Below are positions 53,563 through 64,000 of a stretch of 64,000 nt of DNA, one piece after another. The DNA comes from Chrysomallon squamiferum (Eukaryota; Mollusca; Gastropoda; Neomphalida; Peltospiridae), in NCBI GenBank assembly GCA_012295275.1, contig CM022669.1, forward strand, positions 6,330,989 through 6,394,988. The letters run 5' to 3'. Position numbers and translations under genes: made by a program. The first letter of the stretch is position 1, and every line of letters begins with the position of its first letter. The notes beneath the pieces are model-generated. The model ran no database searches and had not been told where the DNA came from. It saw only the letters and a list, made by a program, of their open reading frames with translations.

Positions 53563-53762
53563 AACCATAAGGTCGTAACTGCCCACACCTCTTTCTGACC
53601 CCGAACCAAAAGCCGTAAGTGCATTTACGCCATTTTGGCTTAATACTTTTAGCACAAATGTACTAACGTTACTGGAACCAAAATGTCGTAAGCGCAGTTA
53701 CGACTTTTTGGCATTAACGAAGATTCTACCAACTATCCATAATCACTTACGACTATGTGGTT
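53563..53762. mobile_element. Foldback/MITE-like element with nested hairpins
   Basis: The ends are inverted copies of AACCAnnnnGTCGTAA-type sequence (53563-53581 and 53744-53762). Inside lie two hairpins flanked by CCAAAA/TTTTGG: one at 53606-53638 (imperfect) and one at 53678-53711, whose arms CCAAAA and GTCGTAA pair with TTACGAC and TTTTGG across a six-base loop. This is the organisation of a small non-autonomous foldback element. No target-site duplication was evident, so a structured satellite is an alternative. Confidence 0.4.
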
Positions 53763-54263
53763 CTGACGGATATCTCCAAAAGTTATTACTGTGCTAACTG
53801 GATTCTCTGATATATGAGAGAATGCACTGCTGAACGTGTATTGGTGGTAAAATGTTATTTTCTGGCTCTAACACATCGATATGAACGTTTGCCAAGTTGA
53901 GACCGCGATGGAGCCCAAACTAGAATGGGAAAAAGTTCAAAAGCCGTACTGAAACTGATCGATCTTTCGATCCATCGCATTTAGAGTTCGTAAATAATTT
54001 TTAGAAAGAAAGAAAAAATCGAATGAAAGAATAAAGAAAGAAAGTCAAGTCAAAGTATTATTTTTTTTAGAAGAAGAAATCAAGAAGGAAGGAAGGAAGT
54101 AAATATATTGTTAAATATAATGATGTTTGTTTTCTTTTTGTTTTGTTTGTTAGTTTGTTATAAAAAAAAAAAAAATAGAACAAATCTACAAATAGTCATT
54201 GAAATAATGGGGAATAAAAAACTTCAAGAATGGAAAATAACCAGTTTAATGAAAAGGAAAAAG

Positions 54264-54265
<2 letters not shown>

Positions 54266-54306
<41 letters not shown>
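54266..54306. repeat. Poly-A tract, 41 bp
   Basis: An uninterrupted A run in an A-rich context. Confidence 0.95.
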
Positions 54307-54308
<2 letters not shown>

Positions 54309-54750
54309 AAGAAAACAAAACAAAGAACAAAGAAAACCACGTCAAAACAAAAAAGATCGCCAAATAATTCAAGCTTTGTTTGAAAACTTTGGGAAAAAAA
54401 AAAAATAAAAAATAAAATGCATTCGTCACCCTGAAGACTTTTCATCCCTGAAGACTGGGGAAGCACGTGGATAGTGAATTTCATCAAATCTAACGCTGGC
54501 GAACTATAGCGATTCCATTTCCATGTCAGAATTGTCAATTTCTGCCTCTTTGATTCGAAAAGCTTGTCAGTTTCGCTGAAGTAGGCAGGAGAATGTTGAT
54601 TTCCCTGCAGTGAAGCGATTAATGGGTGCCTCGACGATCGATAACTCGAGAGCGATCTTCACTCCAGTCTTTAGCGAAATGTACAAGATGAAGCAGTTGA
54701 CTAGATGAATGCTGTAAAAGAGAGATCACTGCGGTTTTTAATTTTATTTT

Positions 54751-54752
<2 letters not shown>

Positions 54753-54787
<35 letters not shown>

Positions 54788-54909
54788 CTCGTTTTTTTTT
54801 AAATTATTTTTTTGACTTTTATAAGTGGGTTTTGAGGGTCTTTTTTTAATTCTTTATTTTATTTTTTTTTTTTTTTATTATGTTTTTTCTGTTTTATCTT
54901 ATTGTAGTT

Positions 54910-54964
<55 letters not shown>

Positions 54965-55025
54965 TTGTTTTAGTTTTATTTTTATTGTTATTTTCATATG
55001 TTTATACTACTACTACTACTACTAC

Positions 55026-55059
<34 letters not shown>

Positions 55060-55270
55060 TAGTTTTTTATTTTTATTTTACTTTTTCTCTTCTTTTTTTA
55101 TTATTATATTCCTTTTTTCTTTATTTTTTTTAAAATCTTTTAATTATTTTATTACTATTTTTACTCTCTTTTTTTCATTAAAAAAAGAAATCTTTATTCT
55201 TTCCTCTTCTTCTTCTCTTTTCTTTTCTTTTTCTTTTTTTTTTTTTTTGTTTTTATTTTTCTATTTTATT
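54753..55270. repeat. T-rich region with poly-T, (TTTA)n, (ACT)n and (ATT)n
   Basis: Poly-T at 54753-54787, about 14 TTTA units at 54911-54966, ACT units at 55006-55026 and ATT units to about 55060, then further T-rich sequence. Confidence 0.9.
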
Positions 55271-55538
55271 TTTATTTTTTTGGCCAGATCATCGCATATT
55301 AAAAGTGACGTCGTATAAATCTTATACTTTAATTACCATGCAAAAGAATTCCGTGTAGAAATTTGCGTCTAATCTTCAGCAATGTGTTCAGAAAGTAAAC
55401 ATCGAAAGAAAGGGGAAACGAGATAAAAGGATAAAAGAGAGGAAAAGAAGAAAGAGAAAGAGAAACGAAAAGAGAGAAAGAAAGAATGAAAAGAAGAAAA
55501 TTAAAGAAAAATTAAGAAGAAGAAAAGGAAAAAAGAAG

Positions 55539-55540
<2 letters not shown>

Positions 55541-55632
<92 letters not shown>

Positions 55633-55694
55633 AGAAGAGAAAAGAGAAATGAACAGAAAAAAAGAAGTGAAAGGAGAAAGTAACAGAGGGAGTG

Positions 55695-55762
<68 letters not shown>
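55541..55762. repeat. Two (GA)n arrays in a purine-rich block
   Basis: GA runs at 55541-55627 and 55699-55762 within about 500 bp of nearly pure purine on the plus strand. Confidence 0.95.
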
Positions 55763-55766
<4 letters not shown>

Positions 55767-56195
55767 GAATGGAAAGGAGAAAACTAATGAGACAAAAGAA
55801 AAACAGATAAAGAAAGAAAAAAGAGAGAAATAGATGAACAAAAATAAAGACAAAGAAAGAAATGAATGAAAGAATAAGAAAAAAGAAAAAGAAAACAATA
55901 AAAATAAACCGATGAAAGAAACAAAAGTAAAAGGAGAAATAAATGCGGTTGTTGCTGATGTTTTCGTCGTTGTCGTTATTATTTCTCTTGATTTGTTTGC
56001 CATTATTGTTCAAATTGTCAGTGGATATCTTTCTCTAACGGTGCAGACAGCTTAATGCGCGTGATCCGGTTTAAAACTGGTTTACACCAAATCAAAATAA
56101 GAGAGATGAAACTGACACCAGGTAATTACAGTTATGTGAAATGGATAATTTAATTAATGTATTTCAGAAACGTTTTACATTTCATTTTAAAAATC

Positions 56196-56278
56196 ATAAA
56201 AATAAATAAATAAACAAACAAACAAATAAATAAATAAATAAATAAATAATAATAATTATTATTATTATTATTATTATG

Positions 56279-56345
<67 letters not shown>
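56196..56345. repeat. AAAT/AAAC repeats then (ATT)n
   Basis: AAAT and AAAC tetramers are followed by about 30 ATT units with two ATC variants. Confidence 0.95.
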
Positions 56346-56544
56346 TATTTAAGATACAGTCATCAAATGTTAAACTAAATCGTGAAATTGTTTTGACATA
56401 GACACACATACATTCATACATACATAACACAAGCATACATACATACATACATATATAGAGAGAGAGAGAAAGATAATAGATAAAAACATACACATATGCA
56501 CGCACAGATGCGCACAAAAACAACTGTTAATGTTGAAAAGTCTT

Positions 56545-57025
56545 GAATAGTCACTGAACAAAATATACAATATTTTTTCTCATTATGAAAAAACGATGTT
56601 ATATCAAAATACTAGTATATTATTAAACAAAATATTCATTATTTTCTGCATACTGTTACAAAAATATATGTATGAAACCAAACTAAAAGTTAATATTGAA
56701 AGTCTGTAGATATCATTAAACAAAATACTGTTCCAAGCGTTTATGTATGAAACAAAAAATCAACAAAAATAAGAATATTAAAAGTCAACAGATTTCATTA
56801 AACAAAATAGTCATTATTTTCTATCACGGACTGTTTTCCTTATACTAAAGATTATAACATCAGTAACGTGTAAATATTAAAATATCTGCAAGTGTCATTA
56901 AACCTGGTATTCATCTCTGTCTTTCAGATGTTAATTTCATTAAATCAGAACCATAGGGAACCAAAATGAAAAACAACAACAAGTAATGTTGAGACGTCGT
57001 AAAACAAAATATTTATTCATTCACT
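56545..57025. repeat. Diverged tandem family with CATTAAACAAAATA core
   Basis: Variants of CATTAAACAAAATA followed by TTCATTATTTTCT recur near 56551, 56621, 56714, 56796, 56896 and 56997, interleaved with ATGTATGAAAC-type blocks. Spacing is irregular (70-100 bp), as expected of an old satellite broken by indels. Confidence 0.6.
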
Positions 57026-57919
57026 GACATTTACGTACAAAATTAAACCCGTTTCTCCTTTTCATTTTTATTACATTCTTTTATTTATTTTTTATTATTA
57101 TTTTTTTTTTTTTTTTTTTTTTTTTTTTATTATTATTTTTTTTTACCCACTCTCATAACAAGAATCAGCCAATACCGCTGTTGTTTTCATTGGCATATGA
57201 GTGACTTTTCAATTCAGAGTCGTGTCAAACAATACCAATAAACACACAGAGTAATTACGGCAAGAAAACAAATTACCAGTCGACGTGCCTGCATGTTATG
57301 AATATTAGAAGCGGAACAGTAATGAAAAATCCAGTCGCTATCTTAAAAAGAAATTCTTCGACTGTTTTCGTCTGTTACGTTTGGCGCCGAAGTGGGCCGG
57401 GGAGCGCGGTAACGCTAATTAAGGCTGGACGGGTTGAAGGGAACTCTGCACTTGTTGTCATTCGATCCGGAGCACCATCATGCATATAAAGTAGACTCTG
57501 ATTAGGAAAATAATCATTTTGCGAACAATTCGATGACACGAGGCCAGTGCCGAAAGAAAAGTAACTATTGGAAAACGGCAACAAATTTCCGTTGGGAATG
57601 GCCAATGTTGCTTCGACAAATTATAGGAAACTGAATAATTAGGACCTTTCTGGTTTTTTAACTTCTCTTTTCATGACATTCTCTTCTTTTTTTTTTTTTT
57701 TTTTTTTTTTATCAGAAAAGATTTGTTTGTTAAGATATTCGTGGTTTTTGGGTGGGGTGGGGGGGTTGCTGTTTACTTTTTTTTTTATTTTTATCATTAA
57801 ATAATTTTATAACATGCGAAAACCTCAACGCCATTGTTGTTAGAGTTTGAAGATTTTTAAAATTCCTGTTGTGTTTTCAAAGTTACTGTATCTGATCATC
57901 TGTCTTTGCAACGACGATT

Positions 57920-57980
57920 TTAATGTTAGAGTACTGATTCCAAGCGCTCTAGGTAGCGAGTTCAGTCCTTTGCGATGTTT
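57920..57980 (+). mobile_element. tRNA-like SINE remnant
   Basis: GTTAGAGTACTGATTCCAAG, then CGCTCTAGGTAGCGAGTTCAGTCC, resembles the anticodon-to-T-arm half of a tRNA-derived SINE head with a B-box-like GAGTTCAGTCC. Confidence 0.35.
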
Positions 57981-58189
57981 CTACTGCAATCCATTTCAGC
58001 AGCTGTTTGATTACAGCTTTATCTAATTGCGTATGACTTTTTTCTGTACATATCAAGGTTGAAACAATAGATGATAAATATTGAGAGATTATCGTCATCG
58101 TCAGCGTCATTATCAACAACAACATAAAAAAAACAGCAACAGCAGCAACAACAATAACAACAATAATAATGATTTAATTAGTGATATTA

Positions 58190-58478
58190 GCATTAGCAAA
58201 AGTAATAGTAGTAGTAGTAGTAGTAGTTGTTGTTGTTGTTGTTGTTGTTGTAAGATTAGTAATGGTAGTAATAGTAATATTACTAGAAAGAGAAATAGTA
58301 GTAGAAGCATTAGTAATAGTGGCAGTATAAGTAGTAATTGTGTTAGTAGGAACAGTACATACATAGACACACACACACATACATACATACATACATACAT
58401 ACATACATACATACATACATAAATACATACATACATACATACATACATACATACATACATACATACATACATACATAC
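58190..58478. repeat. (TAG)n/(GTT)n then (CATA)n
   Basis: TAG and GTT triplets are followed, after a degenerate AGT region, by about 25 CATA units at 58378-58478. Confidence 0.95.
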
Positions 58479-58562
58479 TTACTAACATATGCCTAGTGTT
58501 AGAGGTAGAATATGATTAATAGTAATACAAACTGTAGTAGTAATTACTACAGCAGTAATGAT

Positions 58563-58595
<33 letters not shown>

Positions 58596-59098
58596 AATAA
58601 TAATAATAAATAAATAAATAAATAAATATAACTCAAACTGCTATTCAGCGAAATTGCTCAGTGGTGTTTGGAAAGTTTTCGCGAACATACTGATATGATT
58701 TTGCAGATGCTAAATGAAATGTTAAAACCAAACAGCGGAAAATATTAATCCATGACACGGGAGCGCCCAAAACGCGGACTGTTTTACCCATCAGTACACA
58801 CGTCAATCGTCGTTATCGTTTCATTCGATTCGTCAGTTCCTCCATTTTATTTTGAGAACCGAACAAAAAGAAATCGATTCAAGTTTTATGGTGGCATGAA
58901 CCCTGAAAGGAGAATAATTTTCTTTTAACCTTTCCTTCTTGTATATTGTTGTTGTCCTTGCTATTTTTATTTTTATTTATTTTCATTCTTTTTATATTTA
59001 TTTTGTTTTAATATATTTATTATCATTATTGTTATTATTATTATTTGTTTTTATTTTTTTGGTATTACTTATGTTAACATCACCATTATAATAATACT

Positions 59099-59117
59099 AC
59101 TAATAATAATAATAATA

Positions 59118-59164
<47 letters not shown>

Positions 59165-59178
59165 TATTATTATTATTA

Positions 59179-59222
<44 letters not shown>

Positions 59223-59235
59223 TACTACTACTACT
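59099..59235. repeat. (AAT)n/(ATT)n/(ACT)n region
   Basis: A short AAT run meets about 35 ATT units, giving an inverted junction near 59118, followed by ACT units. Confidence 0.95.
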
Positions 59236-60309
59236 ACAAATTTTACAATTATTATTACTATTGTTAATAATTTTTCTTGAAATGTCATCAGCAACGCTGT
59301 CAGTGTTGTTATTTTTTTTTAATTTTAAATTATAAATAGCCTACATATAATATTTTTTCTATAATTATTTCTGCATAATTATACTTTGTGATTTACTTTC
59401 ATTTTATATCTTCATTCATTCATTCATTCATTCATTCATTCATTTATTTTACTTTACTTTTTTTTTCTATTTTGTTTATTTTTAATTTATTTATTTACTA
59501 TATGTTTTTTTTTTTTTTCTTAATTCTATGTATTGTTTTTTTTTTCCTTCTTTTTGTTTATTTAAATTCTTGTTGACGTTTTTACTTATTTGCCATTGTT
59601 TAAAAAAAAAAAAAAAAAAAATGGGGGTCGCTCTGGCACAAAGCGGAAGTGAGGATCCGTGTTGTCATGGAGACACTCCGACGGCACGGCTAATACTCGG
59701 AGCACCAATCAGCGGACGACAAATCTAATCTGACATGACGGAAACATTTAGCGCCAATTTGTCGGCAGCCTGTAAAGAAATAAGAAAATAACATAAACTG
59801 ATTATCAAAGAATTTTATTTCACCGCCAAGTCTGAGTGTGAATTCACGTGTTTGTACATAAAATTATACACAGATAAATAATGTAGACTGTACGCCGCGT
59901 AGAATCAAACTGAGAGTGTTCATGGTTTTTTTTATAAAAAAAAAAAAAAAAATTTGGAAAGCTATGAACATTAATTTTGATATACGATCTTGTTTTATTA
60001 GTTAGTTAATTTATTTGGTTGTTTGTTTTTTTTTTTTGTTGTTGTTGTTTTTTTTGCTGCTGATGTTAATGTTGACTTTTTTACTTTTGTCTTTCTTTCT
60101 TTATAATGTGTGTATGTATATATATATATATATATATATATTATTTCCATACGTATTTATTTATGTGGTGTTAAATCATTGTTTAATTTTTTTCACTGTT
60201 TTTCGTGTTTATTTTACACAATCTTTTTATTTTACCATGTTTTTTTTCATTATATATATATATATATATATATTTTATATATATGTAGGTAATGTTCTAC
60301 TATTAATAT

Positions 60310-60355
60310 AATAATAATAATAATATTATTATTGTTGTTGTTGTTGTTGTTGTTG

Positions 60356-60389
<34 letters not shown>

Positions 60390-60390
60390 A
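60310..60390. repeat. (AAT)n/(GTT)n/(ATT)n region
   Basis: Successive trinucleotide runs, continuing as degenerate TAC/ATT sequence to about 60610. Confidence 0.9.
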
Positions 60391-60616
60391 GCAACATCTA
60401 AAATTCCTACTATTACTAATATTTTATTGTACTACTACAACAACCAATTCTTCTTCTGCTATAGCTACTATGTTATTTTCATTGCTACTAATTCTTCTAC
60501 TACTTCTACTATTAATATTAATACTAACGCTAATACTAATATCATTATATCTTTATTATTATTATTAATATTGTTATTGTTGTTGTTGTTGTTTTTATTG
60601 TTATTATTACTGTGAT

Positions 60617-60620
60617 AGAC

Positions 60621-60691
<71 letters not shown>
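60617..60691. repeat. (GATA)n microsatellite
   Basis: About 18 uninterrupted GATA units. Confidence 0.97.
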
Positions 60692-60983
60692 CATCTTATG
60701 ACTGAAAATGTGGTTCTTGTTAAAGTTGTGTTGTGTTATTGTTGTTATTGTTATTCATGTTTGATTTCTGCCTGTTTGATTTCATTTCCCATTTCTCCAC
60801 TGATAATACTGCAGCAATCGATCTTGTTAGCTCATTCAGAATAATCTTTCATGCCACATTGCTGTAGTTGTTGTTGTTGTTGTTGTTGTTTGATGTTCTA
60901 GGGAAGACCCTTTTTGGTTGTTAATGCAAGTAGTTTATTTTTTAATGTTTATTATTACCATTTGTATTACTATTATTATTTTT

Positions 60984-61073
60984 ATTTTTATTGTTGTTGT
61001 TGTTGTTGTAGTTGTTGTAGTAATAAAAGAAGTAGTAGTGCTAGTGGTGGTGGTGGTAGTTGTAGTGGTGGTG

Positions 61074-61113
<40 letters not shown>

Positions 61114-61125
61114 CAATAGTAGTAG
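60984..61125. repeat. (GTT)n/(GGT)n/(AGT)n region
   Basis: Runs of GTT, GGT and AGT triplets; the Ser/Gly, Val and Thr homopolymer frames here are artefacts. Confidence 0.95.
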
Positions 61126-61670
61126 TATTCCTCTGTATATTTCTGAATTTTTTCTCCCCTGCTTTCAAATATCTTCCATCACACACAACTGAAATTAATC
61201 CTGAAGAAAAAAAAAAAAAAAATCCCAGTAGTTATTAAATTTCACGTTGCAAGTTTAATATTTTACTTATTATTACATATGCTCATTATATTAATTTCGC
61301 TCAATTACATCTTTTGTGCAGTCTACAATCATCCGAAACATGTGTTAGTTATTATCCTAATTCCTGTAATTGGGTAACGTTTAATATATGATCCCCTTTG
61401 AACCAGCCCTATTATAAATGAAATAATATATGTATATTGCCTAAATTGGTCAATTTTTCTTTTATTTCGCTCGCAATACTTCGTTTAGCGTACGTCAAAA
61501 TGACATTTTGACTTAAGCAACAAATAGCAGCATTATTCAAATGATGTTTTTCTTGCTGGCTTTCTTTCTTTTCTTTTAGTTCAAAAGGATTTCAGTTTAA
61601 TATTGCTATCGTGGTCACCGAAAGAGTAGAATAAGTGCTGTCGTAAAAATTTTTTTATTTTTTTTGTTTC

Positions 61671-61675
<5 letters not shown>

Positions 61676-61740
<65 letters not shown>
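61676..61740. repeat. (GT)n microsatellite
   Basis: About 32 GT units; poly-T follows at 61810-61840 and GTT units to 61880. Confidence 0.95.
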
Positions 61741-61742
<2 letters not shown>

Positions 61743-61807
61743 TGTCTGTGAGTGTGTGCGTGTGTTGCCTCTTTGTGTTTTTTGGAGGTGTTTTATCGAG
61801 GTTTTTT

Positions 61808-61842
<35 letters not shown>

Positions 61843-61992
61843 TTGTTGTTGTTGTTGTTTTGTTGTTGTTGTTTTGGTTTTATTTTATTTTATTTTATTT
61901 ATTTATCTTTTGTTGTTGTTGTTGTTGTCTTTTTATTCATTTTCCATTCTCACCTGTCTGCTATAATACATTTCAGTTTGCTAGTTTTTACA

Positions 61993-62095
61993 TCATCATC
62001 ATCATCATCGTCATCATTATCGTTATCGTTAGTATTACTACTACTACTGTTACTACTGCTTCTACTACTACTACTACTACTACTACTATAACTAC

Positions 62096-62159
<64 letters not shown>

Positions 62160-62160
62160 T
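61993..62160. repeat. (ATC)n, (ACT)n and (ATT)n
   Basis: ATC units, then ACT units, then about 21 ATT units. Confidence 0.95.
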
Positions 62161-62559
62161 CATTATCTCATCACTGTTATTAATTCATTTATACTGTTAT
62201 CACTTGAGTCGACGTCATCACCATCATTATTACACACGTAGCTGTTGCTGTAGCAGTAATTTACTTTGACTTCAGCTCTGTCTAGTCTACAGTACAACAT
62301 CTATATCAAATCTGTCAGCGAGAACTGTCAGTCATCTGTCAGTTGGCGGAAAACCCAGACATGCGCCGTTAAACCGGAAGAAGGGAAGCGGCGGCCATGA
62401 ATGGTAATACATCATGAAATCACTGGCTAAACAATTAACCGTCAAACCTTTAAAAAAAAAAAAAAAAAAAAAAAAACATTTCTTTCGACTTTCTGAATTT
62501 TTTTTTTTTTTTTCACGTCTTTTTTTTTTTCTCGCGATATAGCCATCCAGAGCCGAGTC

Positions 62560-62960
62560 TGTTTTTGTGATAAATTTCAACTTTCCGCGCCAGCGAGGCG
62601 ACGAAGTGAACGGTTCCAAAGGAAAACCGTCTCTTCAGTCGACCTCCTAGCAAGAGAGGGAGAGCTGCGAAAACAATACAACCACGTCGTTTTGCACGGG
62701 ACATTAAACCTCGTCTTCATTAGCGCAGGCGCAGAGAGGCAGAACCGGGAGGTAAGCGTATTTCAAGACGCAGGATGCATCGGAACAGCACCGAAAATAA
62801 CCGCGGTATCTTTTGGCGACGGGCATCCCTTGGTGTTCGTCCGGCGTGCGAAAGCGATCAAGGGGCTTTCCACCGAGAAAAGATTTACTGGTTCACGCCT
62901 GCAGAAATGTGGCTAAACGCTACTGCAGCCGCAATTAGCCCCTCTCCGTATCGAAAAATC
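62560..62960 (+). promoter_or_regulatory. GC-richer island with possible noncoding first exon
   Basis: This is one of the most CpG-rich stretches of the window. It contains an NRF1-like element, GCGCAGGCGC (about 62723-62732), and a near-perfect splice donor GGGAG|GTAAGC at 62751/62752 on the plus strand. That pattern suits a TATA-less promoter with an untranslated first exon for a gene beyond the right edge. Open frames across it (up to 129 codons from 62775) are not recognised. Confidence 0.25.
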
Positions 62961-63435
62961 ATTCACCGAAACCAGAAGAAGATTTTTCTAAGCGTATTAC
63001 AAGATGTTTGCTATGCAAATAGCCTTTTAATTTTTTCTTCATTTTTTAAGAAAGAAAAAAAAAGGGGGGTTGTATGGCGAGAGGAGTGTTTCAAGAATAA
63101 AGAGTCTGATATGTACACTGCTCATAAAAGTGTTCTAAATGTGTATTCAGTGTGTTTTTATTGAATCGTGATTCGCTGCATCCATCACGAGTGTTCGGTT
63201 ATTCACGAAACCCGTTAAACTGTGACCCGTCCCACTGAAAGGGAGGCTGGGGGCGTTGTTATCGTTTGTTTAAGTTTTGTAGTCTGGGGACGATTGTTTT
63301 TTTTGTTTTTTTTTTGTTTTTCTCTTGTTTATTACTTCCACTGCTGTTACAGCTGTTTCTGCTGCTACTAATATTGTTGTTATTTTTATCGCTATTATTA
63401 TTATTATTATATTTATTATCAATATTTCATAACTG

Positions 63436-63436
<1 letters not shown>

Positions 63437-63470
<34 letters not shown>
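63437..63470. repeat. (ATC)n microsatellite
   Basis: Eleven ATC units, giving a poly-His artefact frame. Confidence 0.95.
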
Positions 63471-63471
<1 letters not shown>

Positions 63472-63566
63472 GTATCATAATCATAATCAACAACAAAATT
63501 ACATGTATGTATCTTTATATGTCTTTTACTGAATCATGTCTTATAATGTATTAATCTAACGCCATT

Positions 63567-63884
63567 GTGCAATTTTATCTGAATATATATTCACGAGCTA
63601 TTAATCTTTCGATATGTTTTCTTTGTGGATTTTTGTTATTACTATTTATCATTTCTCTCGAAAATGTATGGCGTTTTGTCGCCAAATATAATTTTAAAAA
63701 TCAAAATTCTGCTGATGGAATTTTTGAAACCTCTGAATTGACAATTGCGAAGTTAAACAAAAACGAACACGAAGAAGGTAACTGTAATAATATTGACAGA
63801 GATCTAATGTATGACACATTATGTAGAAATGGAAAGAGAAGAGCAAATCAGAGCAATACAGAGCAGGGAATGACAGAGCAATGA
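63567..63884 (+). CDS. Small unrecognised ORF with one membrane segment
   Basis: A frame of 105 codons starts MQFYLNIYSRAINLSICFLC, has a hydrophobic stretch to about residue 31, and then a hydrophilic Asn/Glu-rich tail ending EQGMTEQ. The last codons run into the G-rich minisatellite at the right edge. A signal-anchor type protein is conceivable, but nothing supports expression and no family is recognised. Confidence 0.15.
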   Translation: MQFYLNIYSRAINLSICFLCGFLLLLFIISLENVWRFVAKYNFKNQNSADGIFETSELTIAKLNKNEHEEGNCNNIDRDLMYDTLCRNGKRRANQSNTEQGMTEQ

Positions 63885-63885
63885 A

Positions 63886-64000
63886 AGGGTAGGGTGGACT
63901 GGCAGGGTAGGGTGGACATGGCAGGGTAGGGTGGATATGGCAGGGTAGGGTGGACATGGCAGGGTAGGGTGGACATGGCAGAGTAGGGTGGGATCAAATA
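63886..64000. repeat. G-rich 19-bp minisatellite at window edge
   Basis: The unit is GGCAGGGTAGGGTGGACAT, present as a partial copy and about five full copies with few substitutions. Closely spaced GGGTAGGG runs give guanine-quadruplex potential on the plus strand. The array reaches the right end of the window and may continue. Confidence 0.9.

Noticed and set aside
60914-61238. Ser/Gly-rich, poly-Val and poly-Thr frames
   Set aside because: Translations of GGT/AGT/GTT triplet runs in different frames and strands.
62775-63164. A 129-codon plus-strand frame in the GC-richer island
   Set aside because: No recognised domain and it begins inside what looks like an intron start; openness is expected from higher GC content.

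Overview
The window is AT-rich animal DNA. It holds one clearly recognisable protein-coding gene with many small exons and canonical GT-AG introns, surrounded by a very large amount of simple-sequence DNA (GT, GA/CT, ATT, GTAT, TTTA and poly-A/T tracts) and eroded tRNA-like retroposon heads. This architecture and the protein sequence fit an invertebrate nuclear genome, plausibly a lophotrochozoan such as a mollusc. No single feature fixes the phylum, so this placement is inference.

Layout. Positions 1-7430 contain no gene I can recognise; they hold microsatellites and, near the left end, two perfect CRE palindromes. Positions 7637-19697 on the minus strand encode the mitochondrial ATP-dependent protease Lon (LONP1 family). 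I traced 22 exon positions covering the presequence, substrate-binding N-domain, AAA+ ATPase module and Ser-Lys protease domain; 20 read cleanly. One exon (21) has a single extra base upstream of the catalytic lysine. The exon 11 position is occupied by two damaged tandem copies. From 19.8 kb to 64 kb (about 44 kb) I find no confidently recognisable gene.

The gene-poor part is not featureless. It contains several minisatellites: a 16-bp unit at 38.2 kb, a G-rich 19-bp unit at the right edge, a 60-bp unit at 36.7 kb, a 79/58-bp unit at 24.7 kb and a diverged family at 56.6 kb. It also has a foldback element at 53.6 kb, possible promoter regions at 46.5, 49.25 and 62.7 kb, degenerate tRNA-derived SINE heads, and a few short reading frames of uncertain status (27.1, 45.1 and 63.6 kb).

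The Lon gene is the only part for which function can be stated. The two lesions matter: they are either sequence or assembly errors in a functional gene, or signs that this copy is decaying. Intact splice sites and open frames in 20 exons favour the first explanation. No previously undescribed system is demonstrable here; the most notable observations are the exon 11 double copy, the foldback element and the minisatellites.
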